Shown one piece after another: positions 46,755 through 59,564 of a stretch of DNA of 64,000 bases. The notes under the pieces are model-generated. The model searched no databases and was not told where the DNA came from. It saw only the letters and a list, made by a program, of their open reading frames with translations. The stretch lies in the NCBI GenBank assembly GCA_030141605.1, contig JAQGDQ010000065.1:139001-203000 (forward strand). Reading direction: 5' to 3'. Position 1 is the stretch's first letter. Each line of letters opens with the position of its first letter. The DNA is from Tubiluchus corallicola (Eukaryota > Priapulida > Priapulimorpha > Priapulimorphida > Tubiluchidae). The translations under genes and the position numbers were made by a program.

Positions 46755-49060
46755 AAGGAATACCTGCACAAACATATTTATAATGTTCATATAAAAAACA
46801 AAATTATCCAAGATTTAAATCAATGTACTGGCCAGATTTATATTCTGCAATTAATACCGAAGATGCATACAATTCATTTCATACTAAACTTTCTGATATC
46901 TATAACAAACATATTAAAATACAGAAAAACAATAACAATCATAAAGCAGCAAAAAACCCTGGATCACTACAGCAATTTTAGAAAGTGTTAAACGGAAAAA
47001 TAAAATGTATCGTTCTCTGGTGAACAAGACAAATAATAACATATCTGAAGTAGAATACAAACGATATAGAAATGAACTTAATACAGTTATAAAAGCATCA
47101 AAATTTCAGTATTATAGGGATAGATTACACGTGTAATAATTTTATGGTCTATTTTTAAATCGTGGTTCATCTAAATTGGTTTATTTCGGGATCTAAACAG
47201 AATGTATTCTGTTTTTGATGAATTTAGTGACAGTTTATTTGTTTTGAACCATATAGCTAGATCATATAGAACTGTATTTATGTAACCAATGTTGTTTTCT
47301 AATTTATGTATTAATGACAGTTAAAAATTACATAAAAAAGACATGGGATACAATGAAAGAAATTATGAATAAAAAAAGAGAAAATCGACCCATTACGTTG
47401 TTCATAAACAGTTAATTAATTAAAAATAATGTAGAAGTGGCGAATGCTTTTAACGATTACTTTGCCAATATTGGACCAATATTATCAGAACAAATTGAAA
47501 AGACAAACTTAAATCCATATATATATACCTTAAAGGCACCTACAGACAAAGCTTTTTTATTAGTGCAGTAACAAAAAATGATATAAGGACAAAATGTTAC
47601 CTAAAGTCGTAATAGACACCATCGATTGCATTTCTAAGCCTTTGCAATATTTATTTAATTTATTGTTTCTTACACGTGAAATACCACTGAAATTGAAAGA
47701 ATCGATTATTGTTCCTTTGTTTAAATCAGATGATCCAATGTTTCTGATTATAGACCAGTGTCCTTATTGCCTTTTATATCAAAAATATTAGAAAAAGTTT
47801 TTTACAATCAGTTATCTCATTATTTAATAAAAAAAGAGTTCTGAGTAATTTGGTTTCATAAAAGGTAGCTCCACTGAAATGGCCTTAACAAAAATTATAG
47901 AAAATATGATTAATACTGTTGAAAAAAATGGCACATCCTACAGAGTATTTTGCGACCTATCAAAAGCATTTGATACAGTAAACCATGACATTCTGCTAAA
48001 TAAGTTATACTATTACGGTATCAGAGGTTTGCCTCATCTGTGGCTAAAGAATTATTTAACAGGGCGCACTCAGTAAAATATAATAACGTTTTTTCAGATG
48101 TAGCACTAGTCAAATGTGGCATGCCCCAAGGCTCAGTCCTTGGGCCACTACTTTTTCTAATTTATATTAATGACATCAAATTTTGTGTTAAAAGTCATAA
48201 TTTATTTCAGTTTGCTGATGACACAAGCATTTTTTTAGCTTTCATAAATTAGAAAACAACATTGGTTACATAAATACAGTTCTATATGATCTAGCTATAT
48301 GGTTCAAAACAAATAAATTGTCACTAAATTCATCAAAAACAAAATACATTCTGTTTAGATCCCGAAATAAACCAATTCAGATGAACCACGATTTAAAAAT
48401 AGACCATAAAAGTGTTACACGTGTAAAAGAACTGAAATTTCTGGGATTAATCCTAAAGGAGCATCTAGACTGGCAACCACATACATTCATGATCAGATTG
48501 AAAATATCAAAAAATATAGGTATTATTTCATATATTAAAAACTTCCCGAACACCGAACATCTTCTAACAATATATAACAGTTTAATATTATCATATTTAA
48601 ATTACTGCACAACATTATGGGGCTTTACTTATACTACAAATTTAGAATGCTTAAGAGTTTTACAACGAAAATTTCTACGTGTCATCTTCAAACTTAGCAA
48701 AAGGAGCACAATTACTTCTACACATTTTAAGCAATGTCAGATACTACTACTGGATGATGTTATTCATTTAAATGGATGTATATATATATATATATGTATA
48801 AAACCAATAACAACTTATTTCCAACTTTTTTTGAAATCCAGTCAAGATAAATGTAAAAAGATACAATACCAGACATAATGAATATATACCAAGACGTTGT
48901 AGAACAAATGTGGCAAAACATTTCATTAGCTATATGGGACCAGTCCTATGGAATAGAGTAAGCTGCATATTGCATTTGTATTGATATTTACTTCAGTGGA
49001 ACATTATCTGTATTTTTATTATAACTGTGAAAATAAATAAACTTAAAAAAACCTAAACAT
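46755..49060 (+). mobile_element. Second CR1-like retrotransposon copy, 5'-truncated, with an internal inverted insertion
   Basis: The start aligns with the linker of the first copy: 'KHIYNVHIKNKIIQDLN' here and 'LYNEHVKEKIISDLSS' there. The reverse transcriptase is in pieces at 47594-48252, with 'FCDLSKAFDTVNHDILLNKL', 'CGMPQGSVLGPLLFLIYIND' and FADD near 48210. The C-terminal part is 48318-48878 ('LGLILKEHLDWQPHTF', 'YNSLILSYLNYCTTLWGF'). A segment at 47125-47308 is an inverted copy of 48243-48426. The 3' end near 49045 has AATAAATAAA. The element is inactive. It belongs to the same group as the copy at 18985-22949 but is clearly diverged from it. Confidence 0.78.
47125..47308 (-). repeat. 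184-bp inverted duplicate of 48243-48426 inside the same LINE copy
   Basis: Read on the minus strand, this segment matches plus-strand 48243-48426 over all 184 bases with about five differences (roughly 97%). The shared outer edge in both copies is the palindrome TTACACGTGTAA (47125-47136 and 48415-48426). The two arms are separated by 934 bp, so transcripts could fold into a long hairpin. In the reference order of the element this segment does not belong here: the first copy runs straight from the linker into the 'TWDTMKEIM' region. Confidence 0.9.
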
Positions 49061-49332
49061 ATTTACCATTCAGGTCAAAATAGTCGGTCTCCTTTATATG
49101 TGTGTTTCTTGAATTGCTAAAAATGATAATTTATACTTCTCTAGATGACTGGCTAAAGAATCCTTTTTGACACCAGTTCTAAGACATCTAACGTTGAGTG
49201 AGCAGAATTGTTTCCAGATTCATCATCATCATCATCATCATCCAATGAATCATACATCCAGGGACATGATTCTGCTCACCTCCCTATGCCAGGACTCCCT
49301 GCTTGCTGCAATGCCCCCAAGTACATTTATTT

Positions 49333-50640
49333 CTAAAGATCAATGCTGAAGTGTTTCAATCTTTCTGTGCAAAATCTAAATATGTTAACATTTGTCCTCC
49401 TGCAAGTTTTTTTAGCAGGTTCTATGGCTTGTTGAAGAGCTATCTTCACTGGAATATCATAAGGTAGTCTAAGCATATGCCCAATCCATCTTAAATGGCG
49501 TCTTTTTATTTTTCTTGTCCAAACTTCTTTTATTTTTTCATATAGATCTTTGTTTGAAATTTTCTTTGGCCATCTAATACCCAAAATGTTTCTGTAATTT
49601 CGCCTTTGAAATGCATCGATTTCAGCTTTATGATTTGCTTTTAATGTCCAGAGCTCAGAGTTATACAGAAATACAGTTTCAACTAAGGCTGAGAATATTC
49701 TAATTTTTGTTTCCAAAGAAATCTTCCTAGTCTCAAAAACTTTTGTGAGTTTTGAGTAAGCTGATAATGCCATTATCTTCCGTCTTGATATGTCGTCTTT
49801 TGTTGCCAGCAGACTACCGAGATACTTGCATCTTTGCCATGATTCATCACCATGGCGTGTTATGTGAAACTCTTCAGTTTTATTTTTGTTTACAACGAGA
49901 TCCATTCTGTTCAGTTTCTCCTCTATTGAGTTTTTTATTTCACCTACTTCTTCTTTGTTTCTTGTAATCCAAGCCACATCATCAGCATACTGCATAGATA
50001 TAGTAGTTGACTTACTTTGTAGAGAGCTGTAACTGTGTTCTTGTCTTACTTCATTCGGTATTAATTCAGGATCAAGAATTGTGTAGTTGTGATCTTCTAG
50101 GTCTTTCAATGGTATAACTTTGTCCTTAGTGAGAGCTATGGCAAGATATAAAGTAAAAAGTACAGGGCTTAGGCAGTCAGCCTGAGGTACTCCTTTGTTT
50201 GTAGAAAACGATTGGCTCAATTTCCCTTCACACCTGACTTGAATTAATAAATTTTCTAACATTATACTTATGATGTATATTTCATCAGGTTCAAGGATTT
50301 CTTCCAGACAGCAAAGCAGAGTTTTTCTCCGAACGCAATCAAAGGCCTTTGACATATCGATCATGAGAATATATATTGAGTAATCAGCAGAACAGATGGC
50401 TTTTTCGGCTAGTAATTTACAGGCTTGTACTAATTCAGTAGTATTCCGTCCTGCTTGATATGCTGCTTGGCTTGTTGGAATGTAAGTGTGTAACCTGTCA
50501 TAGATCCTACTCAACATACAGATAGCCAAAATCTTCCTTAATAGTGTAAGCAACATCAATGGTCTAAGATTTTCTGTAGGACCTCGTTTCTTACCTGGCT
50601 TGGGTAATACTAGCTAGCGTGCAAGGACAATACGGAAATT
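49333..50640 (-). mobile_element. Non-LTR retrotransposon with a 408-codon open reverse transcriptase frame
   Basis: The open frame 50559-49333 contains most of a reverse transcriptase: 'LMIDMSKAFDCVRRKTLL' (motif A), 'NKGVPQADCLSPVLFTLYLA' (motif B), 'SMQYADDVAWITRN' (motif C) and 'CKYLGSLLAT'. The C-terminal domain follows, with 'ELWTLKANHKAEIDAFQRRN' and 'RRHLRWIGHMLRLPYD'. Upstream the blocks 'LPKPGKKRGPTENLRPLML' are readable to about 50640, with a frame break. All catalytic motifs are present in this part, but the endonuclease is missing, so the copy is 5'-truncated. The same family is present at 53-890. Confidence 0.85.
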
Positions 50641-50950
50641 CTTCTACGTAAATATGGGTCCTTCAATTCATTTGTAAATTTATTTATCATCTTTAGTCTA
50701 CTACAATAGAACATTATTAATAACAGAATAAATAATAAGTCGAGAAGAATGGTCACAATAGATAGATATAAAACTGGAGAAAGGATAGCGAAAAGACTAT
50801 AAAGTCACCTAGTCTGAATTGAATTGTAATAGTCTGCTATTTTTCACCGAACATAGGAAATGATCATTAGACACTTGTTAGGCGCATGAAAATTAATGTC
50901 GGTTAATGTAAAAAACATCATTAATTTTTAGAATTATGATATTTACTACG

Positions 50951-50954
<4 letters not shown>

Positions 50955-51004
<50 letters not shown>

Positions 51005-51112
51005 TTACATATTACTTAATACATAATATATAATATCTAATTTATTACTACGTATATATATAGTATACTGATATAGTATATACTGATATACTATATAATT
51101 ATATAGTTCAGG
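50955..51112. repeat. (TA)n microsatellite and adjoining AT-rich palindromic DNA
   Basis: An uninterrupted TA run covers about 50955-51000. It is followed to about 51112 by TATATA, AGTATACT and GATATAGTATAT units that can pair with one another. There is no coding content. Confidence 0.8.
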
Positions 51113-54100
51113 TACTACTGCTCCTCACTTTCCTAGATCACGTGCAAACTCTGGTCGTAGTAGCTCAATTAACGCTAAAACCACAAGAACTTTTGAATTC
51201 TTTCTATTCCGTTGCAATTCGCACCATCAACAGTAAATCTCCAATATTAATTCTTTATGTCACTGTACAACTGATTGAATTATTTGTGTTAATCTCCTTG
51301 TTGTTTCTATAAGTTATTGCAGTACATAAAACCACATAAATTTTATTGTATGTATTATGCTATAATGACAATAAATTGCTTACTTACTTACTTAATTAAT
51401 TAAAATTAAGCAATTTACTTATTTGCTTAATCTTTGCTGAAGAATTAAAAAATATATACTATATACAGATATATATACACTATATCATATATATCTGCAG
51501 TGCACACCTCCATATAGACTAATCAAGTGTTGCCTGCCACAAATGTTAAGCGAATGTGTTACACACTTATCATTTCTTTATACCGTACATCAGTTTGCAT
51601 CGTAATTACGAAATACTACTAACGCCTACCGTAATTCACACTATCAAAAACATGTCAATTTTTTCTCACTGTTGATTTTGGTGGACTAATATAAGCTGCT
51701 TCCCAAATATTTAGTGCAGAATTTAAGAATTGTACGTTAATTTTGCTGTACATTTTGATTTATAAATGTACTTCTGATGCACAATTATTTGTTTATTATG
51801 CGGAATAAATCGATTGAATTGGAAAAATAAATAAATACGTACAAAAATATTAGAAATTATTTTTTCAATAATTATTACCAACAAATGGCACCTCGTGCCA
51901 ATAAAACACTTTTTAGAAAAATTGTTTTGAAAGTGATAGTGAAATTTTGTAGGTCGATTCTACATAAGTTCCGGCAAAATCCTCGATGCTATTCTTTTTA
52001 CTTTTCGTCAAAAAATCAATGTTACGTTTATAAGCAGTTGCAACTACACACCTGATGAAGGTGGTCGAGCTAGCTGATTAAAATATGGCACTGACAAAGA
52101 CTGTCAATTGCGCCTAGACTAATGGTACAGTAATAACAAAAGCAATACAAAACATCGTGGGGTGAGAGCTTATGTGTTAGCTAATTAACTCGTTTGTTTT
52201 AGGGCCAATGTATGTGTGTTTCTAGAAAGTCGTGATTTCCGTTCTGTACATGTACAAATTCGAGATCTCACGTGCATAATCTAGAATTCTAGATTAATAT
52301 GACTATAATTATTAATTTAATTTGGTTTCAAATAAAACCAGTAATAAACAAACTCAATTGCCATTTATTTTCATACTTATACCATCTGTGGAAGTTGATT
52401 AGCCACGTCTCTTTGTAAAAAAATTCAGGATTACTAATGTCAAATCACATGTCTCAATGAAACTGTGTCACGCCAATGTGGTTCTGTTACGTTTCAGTCA
52501 TCGCGGTCATTGCCATTTGGTGGTAGCCAGTAGCCAGTTTTTATTTACGTTTCGATCCCACCAACAGCCTACCATCCATCCACAAAGTCACCCTGGCAAC
52601 TTCAAGCTTTTTGTCCTGTGGCTAACCCAATATGCCATGTACTATAATGTTGAAGTCACCAATTGCTTTAAAGCTCCTACCATCATTGACAATTTTGAAG
52701 AGGGATGGCTGGAGCTTAAAAAGACACTGACAGTACTTCGTTACTTACAGTATATTGGAGACAAGATCTTTCAGTGTTCATTAGTGTCCCTAATATCTGT
52801 CGCTTTACTAGATCTCGATACCGCCAAGGCTAGTGTTATATAATGGTAGTACTTGCTTGCTATAAGATATTAATTAATTAAATAATAACCCCTGACTCAG
52901 AGAGCTTAGGTTCGGCTGTAATGGTCATGATGACTCCCAATACCAACCACAAACCATGAAATACGCCTCCCTAATCTTTGTCTCCCGAGTTTACTACCAT
53001 GACTCCGCAATAAGCCTGTTCAGTGCCGGTACGGTTAATGCCAGTTTTGTCACAGATAGTATGTATTTACAGTTTATAGTATGTATTTTGTGCAGCTGAT
53101 GAGGTCCGAGATGACAAAAGCTTCTGAACAAAAAATAAAGAATTTTTTTAGATTTAAGGGAATTTTAACCTCTTTTACGATTGTGACCATGGCAAATCTC
53201 AGAAGAGCACTATCTTATTTTTAAGCTAATATTTCGTGTACTCCAAGTGCGTGCCGATTAAAGTCAACACTGCTTGTAACAGTTGAGAATATAATTTATT
53301 AATTTAACAGATTGTTCAAAATCGCTAAACATTAAGAAATATAATCACTCTTTGAGATTTAATATTCCATCCGAACAATAACGAATTACTTTAATAGTCA
53401 GTATTGCAGTCGGGTTCAACAATCTACAGTTCAAATTATCGCAACTGCTACTTCAAAGTCACGCTTAAAACGAGCAGAATGCCTAGAAATGAAATAGACT
53501 GAATACATTCACACAAGTGAAATACAAAAAGTCTAGGACTGGCCAATTTATAATTTCCAGTAATTGGCCCAGTCCGATTTCTAACTCTATCAGTTATGCA
53601 TAATCATTGATTTTGAAACAAAAGTATAACGCTAGATTTGTTCAGGATTGGGGTCGGGATCCCGAAATTTTCACCCATAATCTCATTCCCGAACCTCTTC
53701 TATCGTCCGAGATTTAGTAACCCTAGTTGCATCATGTGATTGTCAACTGGCATTACTTTATTAAAACATCTTGTAAGTAAAGTCTTAGGATGATTATCTT
53801 TCGCGGCGCACACAAACAGTCCATTCACCCATCTGTAAGAGTGACTAAGTTATTCTATTAAAACGTGTTTTGCCAATGACGTTGGAACAGTTTACGAAAA
53901 ATATAATTATAAAAGAATGATACTGCCAGATTATAAAATCTGGCTAAAGTATCTGTTACACACAACTCTGTAATAGTAGTAAAGGTGCAACCATTTTGGA
54001 ACTGACGCTGTGTGGCGACGCTAACATAAAAACTACACTTTACAGGTTTCATTTAGGAAACTAATGAAGCTTTTGAGCAACCGGAGGTGACGGTGTCCTG

Positions 54101-56413
54101 GCAGAAATCAATTTTGTGTGTAAATAACAACTTACTACAAGCCCCACATGCTGATTGGTGCTTTTTTCTTGTGAGTGCAATGTTTTTTGTTTGCAGAAAG
54201 CAAATTAAAATCCGAATATTAAAAGTAATTAAACATCAGCAAACATTACTTCCTCTTTCTGACAAGTAAATATATCTAACAAGATTTAAAACCGTAAGAG
54301 CAAATTCTTACTACTAAGTGTGTAGGACTTAGTGATCTTTCTACCAGGTGCGAGGTTTGTGACATGTAGCTATAAGTGTATTTGTAATCAATACTTTAGG
54401 GCCGAACGCAGAGAAGATTCTGTGTTAATAAGATCTTTGCGCATTATGTTATCTTTACTCTTAAGTCTCTGTATGCGTCTTTTACTCTATTACTGCAGTT
54501 ATCTTAAAACATAAAACATTATAATATTAGACTATAGAAGATTTTACAAGTATCTCTTATGGTAACAGTGTTAATAAGTTAAGATATCTTGAAAATATTC
54601 CAAATTAATTACAAAACAGCTTACGGAGCGGAGCTGTCGGGGAAACTCTCGGAAACGACTTTTAAATTTTTTTCAAGAAGTCAGCATTCAGATCGCGGAA
54701 TACCTTAGTTTATGGAATTAAAAGCATAAGTTCAGAAAGGATAATAGAACAGGAACACTGTCTTCGTAGCTGAGTCTCAGTGTCACAAACAGGTAAGAAG
54801 TATACAACATAACATTGTTCTCTCTCTCTCTTCCCCCCTCTCTCTCTCTCCCTCTCTCTGTCGCTCACTCTAATCTTACAAGATTAGAATTCTAAGAAAT
54901 TCACTTTATAGTACTTTTGTCTAAGTAAAATTAAAGGAGGTACTTTTACCTTTATAATTTTTAATCACAGCCAAATTTGCTGTACGGCCGATTGACAAAA
55001 AATTGTGTTTGCCAAGTGCTGGTTGCTAGATTGAACCGAATAATACACCTTAAAACAACGTCAACTGAAAGTGATTAAGGTCGCATGAGATATTATGTCA
55101 GTACTGTCTTACCCACTGTTGAATATCGTAGCGTAATCACTCGAGAATGTTCAGTTGTCAGTTGCAAGAATCTGTTCTAGGGCAATGTTCTGGCCATCTG
55201 TTCTGTTCTGATTTAAACACGAAATTCAAAAAAATACTTGAAATTTAATAAAAGTAGCAAGTAGTTGTCGTTTGAGAAGCCGCAGGCTTCCACACAACAC
55301 ATTAGAATGCGGGAGGGGTTTACCCAGTTAAACTACAATTTGTTTACTAAATTACTTAATAAACAAGCAGTAATTTAATTTTATAGTAAAAAAACACTGA
55401 GATCTTTAGATGGAGTGCGTTTTTAAGAATAAGCTATTATTATTATTATTATTATTATTTACGAATTAAATTGTAAATGTTTGAATTAGTACAAGACGAT
55501 ATTAGTAATCCGAGGCATTTTCAAATAAATATAAATTGAACAAAACAAACACAACAAAAATTGTAACGTCTACTTTTATTAACTAATTATAAATTGCGTG
55601 CTGTTAACGTACTATATATGGAGCATACTAGTCAAGTGCAACTTACTGCGTTTCTTTGGATTTATACATGTGTAAATACTGTATATATTGTAACGTACAT
55701 ATCTTTATGATACGCGCATGAACTGTGGGTGCCAATATATGCTTGGGAGGACCCCGAATCATGATGTAAAAACTTGAATGATCCAAACCTAAAATAGATT
55801 AACTAACAGCTGGTTGCTGAAGAGGTTTCAACATATTAAATAATGTGGAAATTAGTTTATTATGGTAAAATATTAATAAACATAGAGACAAGAACAAGAG
55901 GTCAAAATGACACAGGAAGGTGAACCCGATTTCTTACACTACAGAGAGAGAAAGGTCATCTTTAGCCAACCCATGCGTAATACGATTAAAGGTACTGTAA
56001 CAGTTGCAGGTTCAAAATCGGCATCAACAGCGAAAATAAATCGTTAACAAACGTTCATCAACGTTCATACAATAACTTTTTTAACCTTTTATATTTTATT
56101 CAACCCACATCACAATTCATATTCATAAAACCATATTCATGTAATTGTATTTGTGGTTTACATACAGATGTGGGCTGGGCGACCCATACATGGCAAAAAC
56201 ACAGTAAAACGTACGAGCCATTAAGTAACAATAAAAAAAGACTTGTTGTTTGCAACTAAATCGTACTTGTGTTCTTTTTAAATAACTGTTTTAAATTAAG
56301 TAATCGCATAATTAATTTTTAGTAATATTACTTTATTACTTAATTATTTTAAGAACACACAAATACCATAATTAATTATAGTAAATGTTAAATATGATTT
56401 TTTTAATTTTCAG
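51113..56413. other. Gene-free region with simple repeats and possible LINE 3' tails
   Basis: No gene is supported. A 128-codon frame at 52457-52843 begins with ATG and has no family features I recognise. At 51360-51415 'AATAAATTGCTTACTTACTT' looks like a LINE 3' end with CTTA repeats, and AAATTGCTTA is repeated inverted as TAAGCAATTT. A short hairpin (GGACTGGCCAATT against AATTGGCCCAGTCC) lies near 53533-53573. A CT-rich tract is at 54820-54862 and (ATT)n at about 55436-55461. The end of the region should include the 5' flank of the secreted-peptide gene. Confidence 0.4.
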
Positions 56414-56419
56414 TGCAAC

Positions 56420-59323
56420 ATGAAGAAAGAAATTTCATTTCTAGTTTTTCTTGCAATTATAACCATTACCTTATCTTACGGTAGAATTCCACAGAAATTA
56501 CGGAAAGCCAAAAATAGGTAAGTGTGATGACACACCTTTGACTTTCATGCTCCTAACTCTAGTGGCTGAATTTTTATACATTCCCAACACCCTTCGCTCT
56601 CACAGACACTTAAGATCATACTGATAAAATACATGGTAGTTTGGCTTCGTCCAATTGAGGGGATGCTGATTCTTTACACCTGCAGCAGTAGCAGTATCTT
56701 TATTTGTCATAATAATACATTGAGAATCATAACAAAATATTAAGATGCTGATATTGTGTCTGTGCGTAAGTTCCTGTAATCAAGATAATTTGTTCATTTG
56801 GTATTCAAACATTATCGTGCAGAAAAAGATTTAATAAAAAAGGAGACACAAGAGCCCGGCAGACGCCTTTGTTCGCATAATAAAAGACTGCAAAGATCTG
56901 GTGTTTAATCATTTAATCAGCTGTCTAAAAAGATCCCTGATTTTGAAAGAAACCTCGAAAGTATGGAACAATAAGGGAAGAATGATTTTGCCAAAATTCC
57001 CCTTAGTCATCTACGCAAATTGAGCCTGCTTACGAATAGAAATTCCCTGTAGGAAGTGCTCCCTGTCTGTCTGTCCGTCTGTGACAAATGCTTTTGCACT
57101 GTCTGTCTCTCTCTCTCTCTGTTTATCTACCTGCTTGTTTACATGTCTGTCTGAGTGCCTGTCTGTCTGTCGGTTAGCAGCAGACTTTGCAAGTGATGGA
57201 GATGTATTGTAACCTACCACGATAGGGGAATAACAATTTTGCATCGTTATAGAAGCTTTATCTTTAGAATAATTGGAAAATAGATTTATTCATAATTTCT
57301 ATGTACATTAAAAAAACGGACGTTAAAAATAAAACTAAATCTGACAAACGGTTTACCATTGACTTGCACGCCATAAAATATGTGATGTTATATATTAGTT
57401 TAGAGACATGACTTCACAACATTTTCATACTCACTTGTAAATTCCAATTTTTAATGTTTTATGGAAGCCCTCGTATAACTTCCTCTTCGACCGTAGTATC
57501 CAACTGTCTATCTGTGAAACTTTTGGAGTTAGAAGCTTCCTAAGTGCAAAACACCTTCTTGGCCTCTTAGCGATCTGTAGGCCAGAATGTGAAATCTTAG
57601 AAAAATGCCCTGGGCGCTATTAGAATTCGCTGAAGGATTATTCCTGAGAGTTTAGCAACTATATTCAGCTATTCCTTTTTTTGGCAACAGCATCACTGCA
57701 ACGAAAATGCCTTGTTCTGAAGACTATTTAGGTCACAAAGTATCGTGACAAATTTCACTATGTCTGCATATGATACAACACCGCTGTACTTGCGACTTGG
57801 GTCACACCAAAGCTTAGTAAATTTTATTCACATCAATATTAAATAATTCAAACGTTACCGGAATAAAATTTTCTATTAGAATGCTTGTCTTTAGAGGTAA
57901 TAATATTGCTAGCGAAAGGAAACTATCTGAGCTTCTGTTATGTAATCCAGTTTCAAAGACAAAAAGAGTAAATTAATCTAACCATAGCTCATGATTTACG
58001 TATTTGGAGCAGAGTATTCAAACAGTATAGGACAAATATTCAAATTAAATTGAATACAAATACTTTGTTTCAGATTACATTCGTAAAGTATACAATAATT
58101 CATCACATAAAAAAGCGAAACACTAATTAGTTAACTGAGCCGCTGTGTTGCTGTGTTGGTTACATTATTAACAACCGCATTATCTTTGAACAATCACAGA
58201 TGCGATTACGTTGGCCGGGCTGATATAAAATCTTGACACACTACCAACTTTCGGTCTTGTACACAGCATTTATTGCTGAAGGCATCTGGTAAGTACGACA
58301 AGGACTTATAACCATAGGTCGTTCAGTTTTTGCCAGCCACTTTTTGTCATCCATCAAAACTGCAAGTGCGTCGTTACTCCTTGCTTTTTATAGTTATACG
58401 AACCTACATGCTACATTAACGCCGTTATGTATTTCTTTTTGTGTGTGTGTGTGTGTGTGCGTGCGTGCCTGTGTGCGTGTGCGCGTGTACGCGCGTGTGT
58501 GTGTACGTGTGCGCGTATGTATGTGGCAAAAATCGCAATTAGGTTAAAAAGTTGGCACATGTTTTGAGATATTTTGACGGCGAGTTCCTTTTGCATATTA
58601 CCCACTAAAATCGTTAGTGTTTCATCGCTTGATCTAAAAGAACAGGTGTTTCGAATTCACTTGTTTTAAAAAGTTTTAACTGAAAAGAATAATAACAAAA
58701 TCACCTGAAATATCTACTACTCAATTCTCAAAGGTGAAATAAGAATAAAGTACGAAGAGGTGCTAAAAGTCTGTTAACATTTATCTTTTTCATGACCTGA
58801 CAACTTCTCGTCTTGTAAACACCTAGCGTTGGGAGTAGGTTGCGTGTTGAGAAGGGAAAGGTTAATTTTTGTAGTGGATCATATGAGTCACAACACTCGA
58901 ATCTGTGCCGTCTCCGTCGGAGACATTTTCTAAAAAAAGGAATGGCTTGTTTTTACACGTTTTCGTTAGCATTAAGCGAAGCGCTGTAAAAGCCTTTTAG
59001 TTTGGGAAGATTACTAGTGCGACATCTATGAAGTATAGAACTTGACTATGCAAACTTATTCAAGTTACCCAAAATCATTTGATACTGTGAAATTTGCACA
59101 AAATTAACGCAAGTCTGCTACACTTGATCTTTGTTTTTTCAGACCTTATCAGTTATTTATCGACAACATGTCCAGGGGTGGTGCTTATGCGAGATGCTCC
59201 GGATTTTCTTGTCTTCACAGCGAAATGGCTTCCAAGGTTGGTTTCGAGACCATGTACAGGGACTTTGTGGCAAGACTCTTGAAGGACTGTGCTGCTGATC
59301 CAGCTTGTTCCCCAGGCAAATAA
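56420..59323 (+). CDS. Secreted four-cysteine peptide precursor, 92 aa, two coding exons, family unknown
   Basis: The coding exons are 56420-56517 and 59143-59323. The donor is AATAG followed by GTAAGT, and the acceptor is a T-rich tract ending TTTTTTCAG. The split codon (phase 2) joins in frame and the total is 279 nt. An acceptor (TTTTCAG) six bases before the ATG suggests a 5' UTR intron. Residues 1-21 form a classic signal peptide (MKKEISFLVFLAIITITLSY, then G). A basic stretch, RIPQKLRKAKNR (22-33), could be a processing region. The rest has four cysteines at 51, 56, 82 and 88 (spacing C-x4-C-x25-C-x5-C), enough for two disulfides. The protein ends SPGK; a terminal Gly-Lys is the usual substrate for C-terminal amidation. 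It could be a peptide hormone or a small effector or defence peptide; I cannot assign it. The paired splice sites and long open second exon support a real gene. Confidence 0.62.
57059..57175 (+). repeat. CTGT/CT-rich microsatellite in the intron of the secreted-peptide gene
   Basis: Interrupted runs of CTGT and CTCT units lie within the 2.6-kb intron. The minus-strand open frame over this stretch is an artefact of the repeat. Confidence 0.75.
58440..58525 (+). repeat. GT-rich microsatellite in the intron of the secreted-peptide gene
   Basis: A (GT)n run shifts to GTGC and GCGT units and ends with GTATGTATGTGG. The open frames over it on both strands (58344-58605) are low-complexity artefacts. 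Confidence 0.8.
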
Positions 59324-59487
59324 GAAAACTGCAAGAACGATAAGCTTCGTTTAGCTTACCCAATTAATTGGGAAAGTCTGATATGTTAATATTAACTGCG
59401 ATTAGCAGTAAATGCGTTTCAACCCTGAACTTGAATCCTGTACACTATACTGAACACAAAAACAACCATTTGCTTGTTATTAATTAA

Positions 59488-59564
59488 TTAATTAGATTAT
59501 GACTGTGATTGTCAGAAATCACAGTTTGCTAGATTTCTAGCGACCACAGTCATAATCTAATTAA
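59488..59564. repeat. 77-bp hairpin with perfect 20-bp arms
   Basis: TTAATTAGATTATGACTGTG at 59488-59507 is repeated as its exact reverse complement at 59545-59564, leaving a 37-base loop. The loop has shorter internal self-complementarity (TGATT...AATCA, CTAGAT...). Both outer ends are TTAA. It overlaps by three bases with the left end of the next inverted-repeat element, which suggests either a tiny MITE or a preferred insertion target. Confidence 0.85.

Noticed and set aside
52457-52843. 128-codon plus-strand frame starting with ATG
   Set aside because: I could not link it to any family, and there are no supporting splice sites or neighbours. It may be chance or an old exon; it is mentioned only within the regional entry.
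58344-58605. Cys/Val/Arg-rich and His/Thr-rich frames
   Set aside because: They lie over a GT microsatellite and are low-complexity artefacts.
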